DNA of 64,000 bases. It comes from Crocodylus rhombifer (taxonomy: Eukaryota; Chordata; Crocodylia; Crocodylidae). The stretch lies in NCBI GenBank assembly GCA_038503035.1, contig JAVSML010025226.1, positions 81,949 through 145,948 of the forward strand. Reading direction: 5' to 3'. Numbering within the stretch: position 1 is the stretch's first letter; every line of letters begins with the position of its first letter. Positions 1 to 11,499 of this stretch are shown one piece after another. The notes under the pieces were generated by a model. That model made no database searches and had not been told where the DNA came from. It saw only the letters and a list, made by a program, of their open reading frames with translations. The position numbers and the translations under genes were made by a program.

Positions 1-283
1 CACCAGGTCCAACAAGGCGTCTCCCCTGGTGGGGCTGTGCACCTCCTAGGTTAGATGGAGGTCCTGCACTCTGGCTAAGAACCGACGTGAGCGATCAGAC
101 TTGGCTGACTGCTCTTCCCAGCAGATGTCTGGGAAGTTCAGGTCCCCCATGATGACCACATCCTTAGCCCTCACTGCCTCTGCGAGCTGACCTAAGAATT
201 CCTGGTCGAGCTCTTCTCCCTGGTTGGGAGGTCTATAGTAGACTCCCACCGTTAAGTCTCTATCCCCTGGACTGCCTTTTATA
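1..283 (-). mobile_element. CR1 LINE relic, endonuclease segment
   Basis: Read on the minus strand, about 90 residues of the apurinic-like endonuclease domain of a CR1 non-LTR retrotransposon are visible. The segment GVYYRPPNQ is followed by the metal-site motif GDLNFPDICWEEQ. The frame is open from about 272 down to 46 and then meets a TAG at 43-45. The paralogue at 13.4 kb has glutamine there (LHLTQEV), so this is a point nonsense change in a dead copy. Past the stop the frame resumes (EVHSPTRGDALLDLV) to the window edge. The 5' side ends abruptly near 272-283, as in a 5'-truncated LINE. The element continues outside the window, so its 3' end cannot be judged. It is not a functional gene. 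Confidence 0.88.
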
Positions 284-699
284 TAGTTTCTTTCAAGCTG
301 TTAACGAATGATCAGACTTTTTGACTGTTGTCACATTTCTCTGGGATTGCAGCATCACAATAGCCTTATAGAAGGATGTGAGATTTAAGAGGGTTCTATT
401 GGTATATTGAAGGTTATTTAAGCAGTGTTGGTACTTTCATAAATGTAGTGGCACAACATTAGTTGTACTATGACTCACCTGCCATCAGTAGGTGAACTTG
501 GCTCACTGTAGGTATTTTACTGCCTGTAGAACTAAATGCTAAAATTTTAACCACAGAAAGGAAGCATAAGATTGTGTTTGGAAGCATCAGTTACACGGCA
601 CACTGCAAAAGCATACCCTTACAGCCTTGTGAACATTCACCTTAATTAACTCATAATGGTCTCAATTCTGTTTTGTAATCTTCACATTTTTTGAAACAT
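284..699. other. Unique intergenic stretch, nothing recognised
   Basis: This is AT-rich DNA between the CR1 relic and the first hAT remnant. No open frame with family resemblance, terminal inverted repeat or RNA fold was seen. Confidence 0.5.
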
Positions 700-893
700 C
701 ATTCATGGTATTTCACAAGAGGGCCACGAGCCTAGGAATTCTGTCACTGGTTGTGGGGGCAATGCCAGCAGCGCTGCATACAAAAGATGAACTGTACCAT
801 GTGCTGGGAGTTCCCCTGCCCCCAAGCCACCACCACTGCTGCACTCTGCTCCCAGCAGCGGGTTACAGAATAAAAAAAGGTTGGGAACCACTG
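700..893. mobile_element. hAT-type DNA transposon relic (right end)
   Basis: The segment ends in an A-rich run followed by GGTTGGGAACCACTG, the form of the right terminus of non-autonomous hAT elements (compare the ends at 28474 and 62409). The expected left terminus and 8-bp target duplication were not found, so the left boundary is approximate. Overlapping open frames on both strands here have no family resemblance. Confidence 0.45.
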
Positions 894-902
894 GAAAAGA
901 CA

Positions 903-1749
903 CTAACTTTTGATTCTGGAAATGCAGCCACATGCCTGCAGTGGCTTAGGCCAGAAGCTGGGGGGTGCTAGAGCAAGCCCTCAGCTGGAGGGAAGCTGAG
1001 GTTGGGGGCCACATAGCCAGGCCTTGCCAGGCTGACTATGATTTGGGATGGGTTTAAACCTCCACCCTGGCCTGCACGGTCCCAAGTTGGGGTGTGGCTG
1101 GAAGAGAAAGGGGGAAGCAGTCCCTGCCAGGCATTTCCTACCTTCCCCCCTCACCACTTAAGCAGTGGCCAGCCCAAACAGTAGCCTGAAGTGAACAGGG
1201 AGATGGAGGGGTGTTTAAGTCCCTCTCTCCTTCCCCTGTCCCACCGGCATGGACCTCAGCCGGGGTTTGCCACTCAGGGGTACAGCAGCCCCTGTCAAGC
1301 ATTTTGCTACAGGCTGCTGCTGGGGCTGGCCATAACCCCCACCCCCCGTCCTTAAAGTGGCAAGCCTGGCAAATGGGGCCTTCCTACCCCTTCACCTTAG
1401 AGGGCCATGTTGAGCCAGAATGTGTCCATGCCCCTGCCTCTGCTCTGGCTAGAGAGCACAGGGGTGGGGCAGCCCTGTTCCACTGCAGCTGACAGCACAG
1501 CACAGCACAGCCCTGGGATGCTGGGGGGCTTTGATATAACTTAAACCAGGAAGGGGTCTGGGACAGAAGTTCTGTAAACTGGTTTGACATCAATCAGTTA
1601 AATCTGATACAATATTCAACCAGGTTTATCTTAAACCAGTTTTGGCCACATTTAAACTGTTTTGTGTGCACTGAACTTCTGTTCTGTTACAGGTATAAAC
1701 CAGTTTTTGATCCTTTAAACTGGTTTATGTGCCACTTCTGTCCCTAATC
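903..1749 (+). mobile_element. GC-rich inverted-repeat DNA element, copy 1
   Basis: This GC-rich segment matches the reverse complement of 51198-51955 over several blocks. The blocks are CACATGCCTGCAGTGG at 930, GGATGCTGGGGG near 1517, and a tail rich in AAACTGGTTT motifs from about 1558. Its right end, TGTCCCTAATC, corresponds to the TIR GGCTAGGGACAGA of the other copy. The left TIR is missing, perhaps lost where the hAT relic lies. The tail alone (1558-1749) is also roughly palindromic, with GGGACAGAAGT at both ends. Open frames inside are short and unrelated to known proteins, so I call it non-autonomous. The superfamily is unknown. Confidence 0.6.
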
Positions 1750-3990
1750 TCAGTGATTATGTCTTTCCCCCCATTTTTCAGGGGAAGTGCTGCCTGAGCC
1801 TTGCTTTTTCTGATTCTGAAGCCTTTCTGGCCACTTCTAGCCCTTTCCTCCCCCTAAATGCTCCATGCTGGGAAGAGGGAGGAAGAGATGGTGATGCTTC
1901 CGATGTGTGTGGCATAATAACAAGTGTGTTTTCCTTAGCCTGGCAACTGGGATTTTCTTCAGTGTGCTACTTATCCTTCAGAAAACGTTCTTCCCTTGGC
2001 ACACAACAGACACTGAAGGAAATGAAACAGTCTCTAGGTACCTTGCGCTCAGTGAAAACAAGCTGTAGGAGAGGTACCTTGGGAATGGCTCTCTTGCATG
2101 TTTTTCCATTTTTGATGGAGCTGGTCATTCTGTATATTTTAAAGAGAATGTGACCTTGCTCTCTTCTGCAGTCTGTTGTCATCTGGTAAATGAAATGTAA
2201 TCAATTCTTAGGCCCTTTTAGGCTATTCCTTCATACTTTGATCCAAGAGATACTATTTAGCACTGTACTGGAAGTTCAGCTTGTAGTGTGATAGAAGAAA
2301 TCTATCTATCTTTGAATGCTGAATGAAGTGTAGCTGAGCTCCAGAGTACCAAAAGAATACCAGTATACCAATAACATGCTTAGGTTGCCTCTTTATATTG
2401 CTGTGTGAAAAAATCATGTTTGTTTTCAGTTAATGTTGTCTGAAAATGGCAGGTTGGAAAAACCAAAATAAAATTTGCCTACTGGAGCACTGCAAAGAGA
2501 GGATCTCTGTGTGTAAAAATGATTCTCATCTTTCTTCTGTTTTGAGGCAGTAGGGTTTGGAACCTAAAAATCTAAACCTAAAAACTGTGCTCACTGCAAA
2601 ACAATTCTGCAAATACTTTTTTTTTTACCTTTATAATGAGTTTTCTTATTCTTGCCCCTGTTGTATTCACCTTGGGTAGATTTTCCCACCAGGAAATTCA
2701 CTCTTAGTCAATCTTAGTCAGTTATAGCAAATTTTAAAGCACCTCAATGGACATGACTTTCATATTCTTAATCATGAATTTATATTTATGTGAAAAAACT
2801 GAATCTATCAGTTTTGACCAATAAGGGAACAGAAAAATTGCCATGGGATAGGGTGTCCAATCAAAATGGCTCAGATAGTCAGTGCTGAACACCTAGAGTA
2901 ATGTGCTTGCCAACAAGCTACTGTCAAGATTATTCAAAGAATTTATTCAGCAAATAATTTCTCCTCTGTTAATTGAAAGTGCCTAATGAATTGTTTGCAC
3001 TACTGGAATGAAAACAGTTGCGTCCCAACCATAATGAATGAGTTTGAGAAAAATCCATCTTTTAGTGGACAAAAAAGCCTCAAAGAGGATGCATTTTATT
3101 GAATAAAATTGAATATGAATTATTTGTCCCAAACTACCTAAGGATAATGAGTAGCTCTGTATATGGAATTCCAGCAGCCAGGTCTAAATGACATGTGAAA
3201 TGAATAATTCCTGCCTTGTATGCAGCAGGAAAATAAACAATCCTATGCAATCAATGAAGGGATGAATTAGTTGCTGTGCTAGTCAAGTCAGATGCAACAA
3301 CAGCAGCCAACTGAGTCTATAAGGCTCAAACAAAGTATAAGTAAAAGATTTGATACTTTTTGGAACAATTAACAATTTTCTTTCCCTTGTCTATATTGTT
3401 GCATTTCCCTTGTCTGCTTTGGAAAATCTCTACCCAATGCTGCTTGTTTGCAGTGAATCAGAAACAGAAAGAAATGCCATAAAGTCTTAATGCTATAAAG
3501 TCCTATCGGAGAGATTTGACTAGTACCTCAGTCCCCACCCCCGCCCAGGCACATTTATAACAGCTAGGTGGGTTCATGTAGTTCAAGTAATTGGACTTAT
3601 TTGTAAAGAAATATTCCTTTGCAGTCTGATCTACCATCCACTGAAACTAACAGAGGTCCCTCTATTCATTTTAATAGATTTTGGACTGGGCTCTTAATGG
3701 TAGGTAGCTTTTCCAAGGTTTTACCTGGCATGCCTTTTCTAATAGGGTCTGATAGTCACTCACCTATTTCACTAAGACTTTTGCACTTTGATCCCATCAC
3801 TGTTTCTTCAGTTGGCAGCTGTCCCTTCTCCATGGCCCCTGCTGTGAACCCATGACAGGCCCTGTAGTTGAAGTAGGCTGGCTGAGATTCCCTTCAGACT
3901 TCCCTACTTCTGTGTCAGTCAGGGGTTAATATATAGAAGATGCAAAGCATTGCCTTCCCTCGTGGTGTAGAAAGCACAGCCCTCTTTTTG
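1750..3990. other. Unique intergenic stretch
   Basis: AT-rich DNA with small homopolymers. Short open frames on both strands do not resemble any family I know. No repeat termini were seen. Confidence 0.45.
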
Positions 3991-4055
3991 GTGCTGGGAA
4001 TCAAACTGGGGTTCTTTGCCTGACAGTGTGTAGCAGTAGCCACAGGACTACACAA
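3991..4055 (-). repeat. tRNA-like SINE relic
   Basis: On the minus strand, a B-box-like CAGTTTGATTCCCAG follows a D-arm-like GGCTACTGCTACAC at tRNA-like spacing. It resembles the reverse modules of the composites at 33.6 and 49.2 kb. It cannot be a working tRNA, because no acceptor stem pairing is visible. Confidence 0.35.
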
Positions 4056-4620
4056 CACTATTACTATTTTCTTGTAGAATATAGCATCTTTTTTTCCCCC
4101 TATTTTTCTTCTTCTTTTAAGACTTTTATATTAAATTTTAATATTTTTGCAAATTGTTAAATTGACTACCGGGAGGAGGATACTCCTTCCTCCCCAGAGC
4201 AGAATGATTGTATAGACCACAAACAGAGCAGCCAAATAATTTGGTGTATGTTTTCCAATATTTCTTCCTTTCTCATGTCCCAGCTTTGATATGAAGTTTC
4301 CTCAGTGGAGGTACTTCTTAGCCTCTGTTGAGATAGCCAGGAATCATGCTGATTAGTGGCCACTGAATATCAGGATGCACTCTGGAGAGAGGACACTCTT
4401 TTATTTCATATGGGTTTGCTTCACTCATCAGGACCGCTCTTTCTGATGGAGGGAGGGTGGAGATTTTAGCAAGAGGCCTTGATGCATTGGGTGACCACTG
4501 TTCTGAAGATTTGAGGAATAAATGAAACCTGTGGCTTTTGTGAAATTGGTGGATGGGGGTGAAGCTCATCATTTTATTTGCTGGATCTTTTTTTTTTTCT
4601 CTAGAGTGCTGCACACTGTG

Positions 4621-4650
4621 ATTTTTTTATTTTTATTTTTATTTTTTTTG
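4621..4650. repeat. Short T-rich simple repeat
   Basis: Runs of T separated by single A residues at roughly 6-bp spacing. Simple low-complexity sequence. Confidence 0.7.
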
Positions 4651-5160
4651 CTGTCAGGAAAAGAAATAAGCTGTTACCTAAATTATCACTCCGACTAATA
4701 TTCTGTGCCTAAACATTGTGGGTCCTTCAGCTCAGGAAAAGTCCTCTAATAATCAGACGCAGAGGTCCTCCTCAGTAGAAAGAGAAGAGTAACAGAGACA
4801 TCCTATCTGTCAGAACATTCAATTGACTCCACTTTTACCTAACTTGTTTGTGAATATTTCAGGTGCTCAGCATTGCCACCTTGAGTGACACCAAGTGGCA
4901 AATATTTAGTAAGCTGGGAGTTACTCTATATTGAGCGGGCAGGCACTGCCAGTTGGCTTATGTAGTGAAAGTGAGTTACTTCAGGTGAGGTTTTTTTTCC
5001 TGCAGAGACTTCATTAAAAATTGTCTTTTATCTGGGTACAGGAACCCTGACTAGAGGTAAATGCAAATAGATGGTTGCATTATGCTGAGATTTATTTAAG
5101 CATTTTCTTTGGCTTCATTGGTAAACTTTGTTGGAGGTACAGCTGCACCTGAACCCAAAA

Positions 5161-5215
5161 TTTCCATATAAAACTCAGCCATTTTAACCAAGTTTGGTCT
5201 GGTTTTATATGGAAA
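5161..5215. repeat. Perfect 14-bp inverted repeat (hairpin)
   Basis: TTTCCATATAAAAC at 5161-5174 is exactly complementary in reverse to GTTTTATATGGAAA at 5202-5215, with a 27-bp loop. It could be a fold-back transposon core. No target duplication was found outside the arms. Confidence 0.7.
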
Positions 5216-7445
5216 TCATACAAGGAATGATATTTTAGAGTGATATTATCATGAAGCTACAAACAAGCCCAAATTCATTCAAAATGGATCCTACATTTTC
5301 CTGACAAGTTCCTGAAACCTCATTTCAAGAAATATTATCTAAATTTCCATCTTTTTACAAAACTTGAAAGTAGATGCATTCCAGTTTTTGCCTTTTGCTG
5401 CAAGTAATTTAAAGTGTTGCAATGAGGACTCATTTTTCCTTTGAAGTCAAAGTATTTGAAGAACTTTAAAAAAAAAAATCTTAGTGTCATTTAGATGTAA
5501 ACAGGGGTCTCTTGATTGTAAAAATGGAATTGTTCACTAAGAGGCACTTGTTGTTATCCCTTCCCACAGCTGTTGCTACTAAAAGCTTAATGGAGCCAAG
5601 GGCCAAATGAGAAAAAGTTAGTACGTATTTGTATGCATCCATTTATATGTGGACTGTTGGATGTTGAGAGCATAAGCTTCTTGGGGAAAAAAAACATGTT
5701 CATAGGCAGGCAGTGAAGTCCTGAAGATGTATATCCATGTGAGAATATTATAATGATACTCCATTCTTTCAGATAACCAGGGGCTGAAAATTCAAGTGAT
5801 TGGAGTCATGCATGATCATGGATACTGCATGTAAAATATCTTGGTACCCCTGGCTTTCCCCCACTGCCATATGCCAGGCAAAGTAGCTGAGTTAGCACAA
5901 AGAGAAGCAGTCCCAGAAGAAGGGGTGAAGTGGCCAGAGGACATGAGGAATCATGGCTCTTTGACTCCTGAGTCATTCCCTGCTCTGCTCTTGGAGCTGT
6001 GCAGCTGTACAATGCCCCTCACTCAAGGCAGCCTGCAGTTAAAGTTTAGCTGTCTGGGATCACAGACAAACTCTTTCTGCACTAAAAGCAGCATCAGAAA
6101 AAGGAAAATCACCAACTAATTAAATGAATGAGCAAACCCAATAGTCAATTGGGAAAAGTTCTAGCATTGGCAGGTTTGACATAAATATCCAGATCTTTGG
6201 GTGCTTATCTACACACAAACCTCTGAATCTTATGGGCCCTGCCTGTTACATTACTACTGCCTGCCTTCAGCTTCTGCCTTAGAAAGCTGGTTTTATTTCA
6301 GTGGCCCCCACCAATGGCATTTTCTAAATCTTCACACATTATAAAGGCAGGACACCAGCCGTGTTGCTGCTTCCTTATTGTGACTCCCATGCAGTCCAGC
6401 AAAGTGATAAACAAAAGTCTTTTGTGTAATATTAATAAGCTTTCAGTGCTTCTTAGCACAGCCTGTTGTCATCAGAGTAAATCATGTGTATCAAAAGCCC
6501 TTCTATGTGAAAGTTGGTTTTCATATCTGGCCAGCTTTGTACTGAAATGCTTTTTGTCATGTTGTAATAAAAATATTTGTTTGTTTTTGAATGGGGCTGC
6601 AGTCATGATGCAGGAACCATATCCCTGAATAGAATAGCACTTTTCTAAGAAGCTTTCTTTGAGACTGTCTCTACTGGCCTCTTGTAACTGTCAATTGACT
6701 TTGAATCCTGTTTACATTAAAACAATAGTCGCGTCTCCTTAAATAAATAGAGGCACCAACTTGTTGAAACCATCCTTTAATTAAAAAGAAAAGGATTTTC
6801 TCTTGCTAAGGAATCAGAGTTCTTCTATTCTATTAGTTATCTCCCTGCCTCTGTCTGGAAGTTAAAGCTGTGCCTTTGTAGCATTTATCAGACTCTGTTG
6901 GTGTATGCAGTGGTGGAAGTTTTGAGTGAAAGCACTGACATTGTGCTCTGTCATTGTCATAGAGCTGGATGCCTTTCCGATATTTGCTAAGGCAAATAAA
7001 TATTTCTTTATATTGTGCCACTGGGATAACACTGTCACCATGTACAAGTAAATAAAGCCCTAAGAATGGGCCACCTTTTATATGCACTTTGGAATATTGT
7101 TACCTTTTTGTTTGCTCTCAATCATTGTTCTACGGCCAGCTGCAAAACCAAATAAAAACTTCTTCCTTCAGTGGCTCCACTGGGAAAGGTACTGGACAAC
7201 TCAAGGAAGGGTACCAGAATGCAGCCAGTAGTGGTTTAATAAAGGCATTTGTAGAAGTTGACTTGATGTTATAATGAAACTTTTTTTTTTTTATCTGAGA
7301 TACAGAAGGATTTCCATTTTTGCTTTTCACATTTGCATCGAAAGAAATGGAAATAGTTCATTTTTAATGCTGCTAGTTAAATCTTTTTACCATTTCCATC
7401 AACAAACAGGCCACTTTTTGTTACTTGCAGTATATCATAACTGAG
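5216..7445. other. Unique intergenic stretch
   Basis: No recognisable coding or repeat structure. Open frames such as 6314-6628 (+) show no family motif and lack splice context I could defend. Confidence 0.45.
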
Positions 7446-7663
7446 ATGCTGGATAACAATTTCAAAAGTGGTTTTGGAGCGTAAGTGCTGAATTCAAAAT
7501 GACAGGCCCTCAGGACCCCAAAACCTGTCTATTTTTCAATAAATGCTATGCAGCCAGCACCCGCATATTTAAGGGTATCTAGGTGCCTAACAATGAAGAT
7601 AGATGCTGCTTGAAGTCAATGGGAACAGAATTATGTCAAAGTTGGATACTTCTGAAACATGAC
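7446..7663. repeat. Degenerate fold-back relic (TTTCAAAAGTG type)
   Basis: Contains ATTTCAAAAGTGG, GTATCTAGGTGCCTAA and GAAGTCAATGGGA. These words recur in the palindromic elements at 41.8, 52.2 and 55.3 kb. The copy is strongly eroded and its ends are approximate. Confidence 0.35.
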
Positions 7664-8074
7664 CTATATATCAGCACAGCAGATGTCAAAGCATTGAAGT
7701 ATTCCTTGGATATGAGCAACCGATGTGAAGGTTAGGAAGGGCACAGGGAACTTAGCCCCATCCCCTTTTCCTATGACCTGTGACAAAGACGGACACAATT
7801 GCAGTTCCAGAGATAGGACGCTCTCTTTGCTTCCTATATGGCAAGGTATCACCCCTTTGTCCCTAAAGAAGTGGGCTGAGCCAAACTGAGCCCTGAATGG
7901 ACTGAAGGCATAACAGTGAGGAGTGGGAGGGGCAGGAGCACAGCTTCACATTTGTGTTTAATACTGCAGAATAAACAAGCCAGCTATTGCATGTGCACCA
8001 AAGTGTAGAACTGACTCATTTCTCTGGCATGTGGCTATGCCATAGGTGCCCTGTATTATATATATTCTTTAATT

Positions 8075-8100
8075 GAGGACCTGATCTTGCAGGCACCCCT
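8075..8100. repeat. Fold-back fragment (GACCTGATCTTGCAGG)
   Basis: A single arm of the CCTGATCC..GCA palindromic family that is seen complete at 38625-38755. The opposite arm is not present. Confidence 0.3.
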
Positions 8101-9120
8101 AAGCCAGGGTGGAGCTCACCTCTACCTTGAAGTTCATGGTGCTGGGCATAGACAGGAAGCCTCCCACATGCAGATCAGCTTTTCAGGCCAGGGCCTTCCA
8201 TGGTATATTGCATGGGGCATGGCTTTGTCAATAGTATTTGCCTAAAACCAGGACACCTTTCCATTGTACATTCCCTGACCCCGAGCAAAAGGCTTTGTTT
8301 TCCAAAAATTGTTTTCCTTCTGTTGAACATTCTTCTAATTTGTGGGGAATTTTCAGTGATCAGAGGAAATCGAACTCATTAGCTTGCAAAGCTTAACATG
8401 AAGACTGGTATGTGACACTGAACACTGCTCAGAACCAGATACGATTCTTTTATCCTGCCTCATGGTGCATTTACCACTGGCCTGATATTTCACCCGAGTG
8501 CATCTGAATGAATAAGTGGCTTGAGAAATGGCTCAACAATTGGTTTGCCCACACCACACACGCCGCTATTTCAAGAGAGGCTTGGAAACATTTCCACAGC
8601 TCTAATCTCATCTCTGGGAAAGCAAAGGTTAATTGCACAATGTATAAGGGCAAAATAGATTTCCAAGAACATCTGGCAGTATATTATTAAGTCTGAAATG
8701 AGATTAATGCCCCTCTTCTGGGACAGAGCACTTGGGAGCATAACATAAGCACTTGCTAGCCGCCACAGGGTATACATGTGCAGTTCTTGTGAGGGTTAAG
8801 GGCACTTTTGTTGGTTTTTTGGTTTGTGGCCTACAGTATCTTCACCTGATTTACAGTCTTTTCCTTTATTCCTATGAGCACACCTTAGGGGGAGGTACTC
8901 TGATACTTTTAATTGTTAGCTGGTATGTAGGACATTTGGCCTTTCTTGTTAAAAATATTTTTGAGTGTGTGTCTGTTTTATCATCTTCCAGCCTTCATCA
9001 CCCAGCCATCATCTGACAGTATGGAAGAAGAGGACATTAGATACAACTGATATCCAGTCATTCATGCTAGGCTTACTTCCATGAAAGCTGCAGGTGCTAA
9101 AGGCCAAATGAAACATTTGT
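8101..9120. other. Unique intergenic stretch
   Basis: No coding or repeat signal was recognised beyond short unrelated frames. Confidence 0.4.
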
Positions 9121-9600
9121 TCGCCCTCCCCCACTAAACACAGACCTTAACCTGAAGATCTGCAGCACTCTAATTGGAGATGGCTGCTTTGCTTTGCAAA
9201 GACAGGTTTAAGCTCAGAGAAGCGTTTAAAAATTACTGAGCTGGCCTGGGGATTTTTAGAGAATGATTTTCCTTCAGAAATTTCCTATTCTCCTGTTGCT
9301 GGATGTTGGCGGAGAAAAACTTTGAACACAGTATTTCTCCTGGTGCTGCCGGCACTTCAGGTTCTGATTCAGAACAGAAAACAGAAGCAAGAAAAATATA
9401 TGCGTCAAAAATATGGGCTATGCCTGGTTCTGAAAAAGGAGCATTAAGATTCAGAGCACAGGGTATTAATTTTATCGGAGCTAGCTTTCTCTTCTTTCAC
9501 TATCATCTGAGCCGTCCAAATAATTTTTCTTCAGCATTAGCTGAAAATCCCACGCTCACAGTTCTGCACCCTCACTGGAGAGCCCAAGTAGAGGAACCCC
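9121..9600. promoter_or_regulatory. Possible conserved non-coding block
   Basis: A non-repetitive stretch with mixed composition, scattered CpG (for example CGCCC, TGGCGGAG, GAGCCGTCC) and homeodomain-like cores such as CTAATTGG and TATTAATTTTATC. It lacks the eroded look of neighbouring repeats. An open frame at 9303-9665 (+) covers part of it but has no family resemblance, and its Ser/Pro-rich end comes from a CT-rich tract. This is an impression of constraint only; it was not tested by alignment. Confidence 0.2.
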
Positions 9601-9660
9601 CCATCCCCCTTCCCTCCTCCTCCCTCTCCTCCCAGCCTTCCATTTACTCCAGTTCCTCTA

Positions 9661-10990
9661 GCTGATGGCATACTGTTATGGGCTTATCTGCCTGATATGT
9701 GACACGCTGGTATCTTTAATATGTCACAAGTTCTGACATATTTGGCAGGTCTTTAGACTGGAGGTTGGTTTTTGAGCTGGTACATGTGTTTGGAGACTGC
9801 AGAGGGCAGTGTGAGACCACTGCTCAGGCCTGCTGCTGAGTCTGCAGGAGGTACACTGGTCTTAATATATGCCACCTGTAGGGAGTTCCAAGGGTGTTTC
9901 AAAAAATTATATGGGAAAGCTGGCCTATTGGATTTACAATAAATGTCTATTTGGCTTCACCTAAAAGAAATTCTTTATAGGAAGGATTTTTCCTCCCTCT
10001 CTCTCTTTCTTTTCCAGTTTGAAAACAACTAGCACGACTACTGGCTGAGCAGTATGTTTTAGCACTGCAATCACTCTTCAAAGGAGAGAAGCAAGTTGTG
10101 TAAATCCTTCTGCTGACAGTTGGGATGATTTTTAGGCCACTTGCAATGGATTTGAATTTACCACACTGTGAATTAATGTGACAGCGCTGGGGCAGCGTGC
10201 TGAGCATGCCACTTGCAGCTCGCAAGCCCCGAGATGGGGGACTGGGAGTCGGGAGCCATGGGCACAGCTCTGCCAAAGAAAGCAGCCGCGTGATGGATGT
10301 GGTTCTGTGCCTGGGGGTGAAGCAGAGCAATGTGGGACAAGGCAAATCTCTCCTTGCCCACTGCAGTACAGGGTCTGAGCAAATTTGCTGCCATGCAAAT
10401 CCATTGGCATGTTCACACCTTCCCCCAGCTGCAAAGCATAAAATAAGGGTCTGACCCTTACTCTTTACCTACCCAAATGATTCTTCCCTGGTAGTCTGAC
10501 CAAGGGAATGGGACTTAGGAGGGGAGAGCTGGCTCGAAAAGGCAGGGATGCAGTGTGTGTTTCAACAGCAGGATGTGACACTGGGTAAGGTGGCATAGTT
10601 AGTGTGGCATGAGCAATGCCAATTGGTTAAGGGAGAGCAGATCTTTACAATGCGCACTGCTCAGATGGCCAGTCAGGCTGGAGGGGGACGGGGGATGGAA
10701 CGTCTGAGGTTTCTGACTTTGTCTGGAAAAAGGGAGCGCATGCTGGCATATTTCCAGCACCTTCAGAGCAGTCTCACTTTCCTGGATGAAATCATTTTTA
10801 AAAGGACACCATCAAAGTTGATAGGCTGAAAAAAAATTGATCTATTTTGTCAAGCTGTCTGATACAGAAATTCAGGTCAGTAAGGTTTTTAACCATTGGA
10901 CTCTTTCTGCAATAATTGTAGTAATAAAAAGCAGACAATAAACACACTGAGGTCTGAAGGCCCAATCTGCAAGCAGTTACTGTTGTACTT
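9661..10990. other. Unique intergenic stretch
   Basis: Overlapping open frames on both strands at 9947-10454 are unrelated to families I recognise. No splice-site and frame combination suggested an exon. Confidence 0.4.
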
Positions 10991-10997
10991 GCCCTTC

Positions 10998-11096
10998 TGC
11001 AGGGCCCAATCCTGGAAACACTTAAGAGGTCCTTGGATTTTGATGGAATGACTTGAGTGGGTAAAGTTACTCACATGCTTAAGTGTTTGCAGATTT
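10998..11096. repeat. Palindromic fold-back element
   Basis: The arms GGAAACACTTAAG and CTTAAGTGTTTGC surround a centre containing GTAAAGTTACTCACATG; AAACACTTAAG pairs with CTTAAGTGTTT without mismatch. The outer left arm reads GCAGGGCCCAATCC. This is the same family style as 38625-38755, an old fold-back widespread in sauropsid DNA. Confidence 0.6.
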
Positions 11097-11377
11097 CATC
11101 TTATAGTTTATATAGAGTTTTATTTGATATTTTTTTCTCCACAATAAGAACATGACATTGGGTAAATATATGGGAGCTTCTGCAAGATGGGATATTTATA
11201 TAGCTGTACTGCGTTTGATACAGTCCTCTTGATTTCTTTAACTATAAAATATTATTAACAGAATGGTCTGTCTCGAGTGACTGTCTTCTGCGGGGTTTAG
11301 CAGTTTCTAAGCAATAACAAAGCTTCACAATGCTCCTGTGAAGTGTGTATGGAGATTAATATTGAGCCACTAGTATA

Positions 11378-11490
11378 AACTGAGGCAGAACAAAGCAAAA
11401 GACATTTCTGGTGGTGACTCAGTAGCAGAGCTGGGACAGGTACTCAGTTATCCCAGTTTTTCACAGCCCCCTGCTCTAACCATGGCCATC
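11378..11490 (-). mobile_element. MIR (CORE-SINE) relic
   Basis: In MIR reverse-complement order it shows AACTGAGGCAGAACAAAG, then GCAGAGCTGGGACAGGTACTC, then CCCTGCTCTAACCATGG. These match the layout of the MIR tRNA head and core. The copy is eroded, with no tail visible. Confidence 0.6.
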
Positions 11491-11499
11491 CTGGTTCAA

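Noticed and set aside
6199..6260. GGGTGCTTATCTACACACAAAC as a family X MITE end
   Set aside because: No matching right end or target duplication was found downstream.
9947..10454. Cluster of overlapping frames on both strands
   Set aside because: Mutually overlapping frames with no family motif; typical of moderately GC-rich non-coding DNA.
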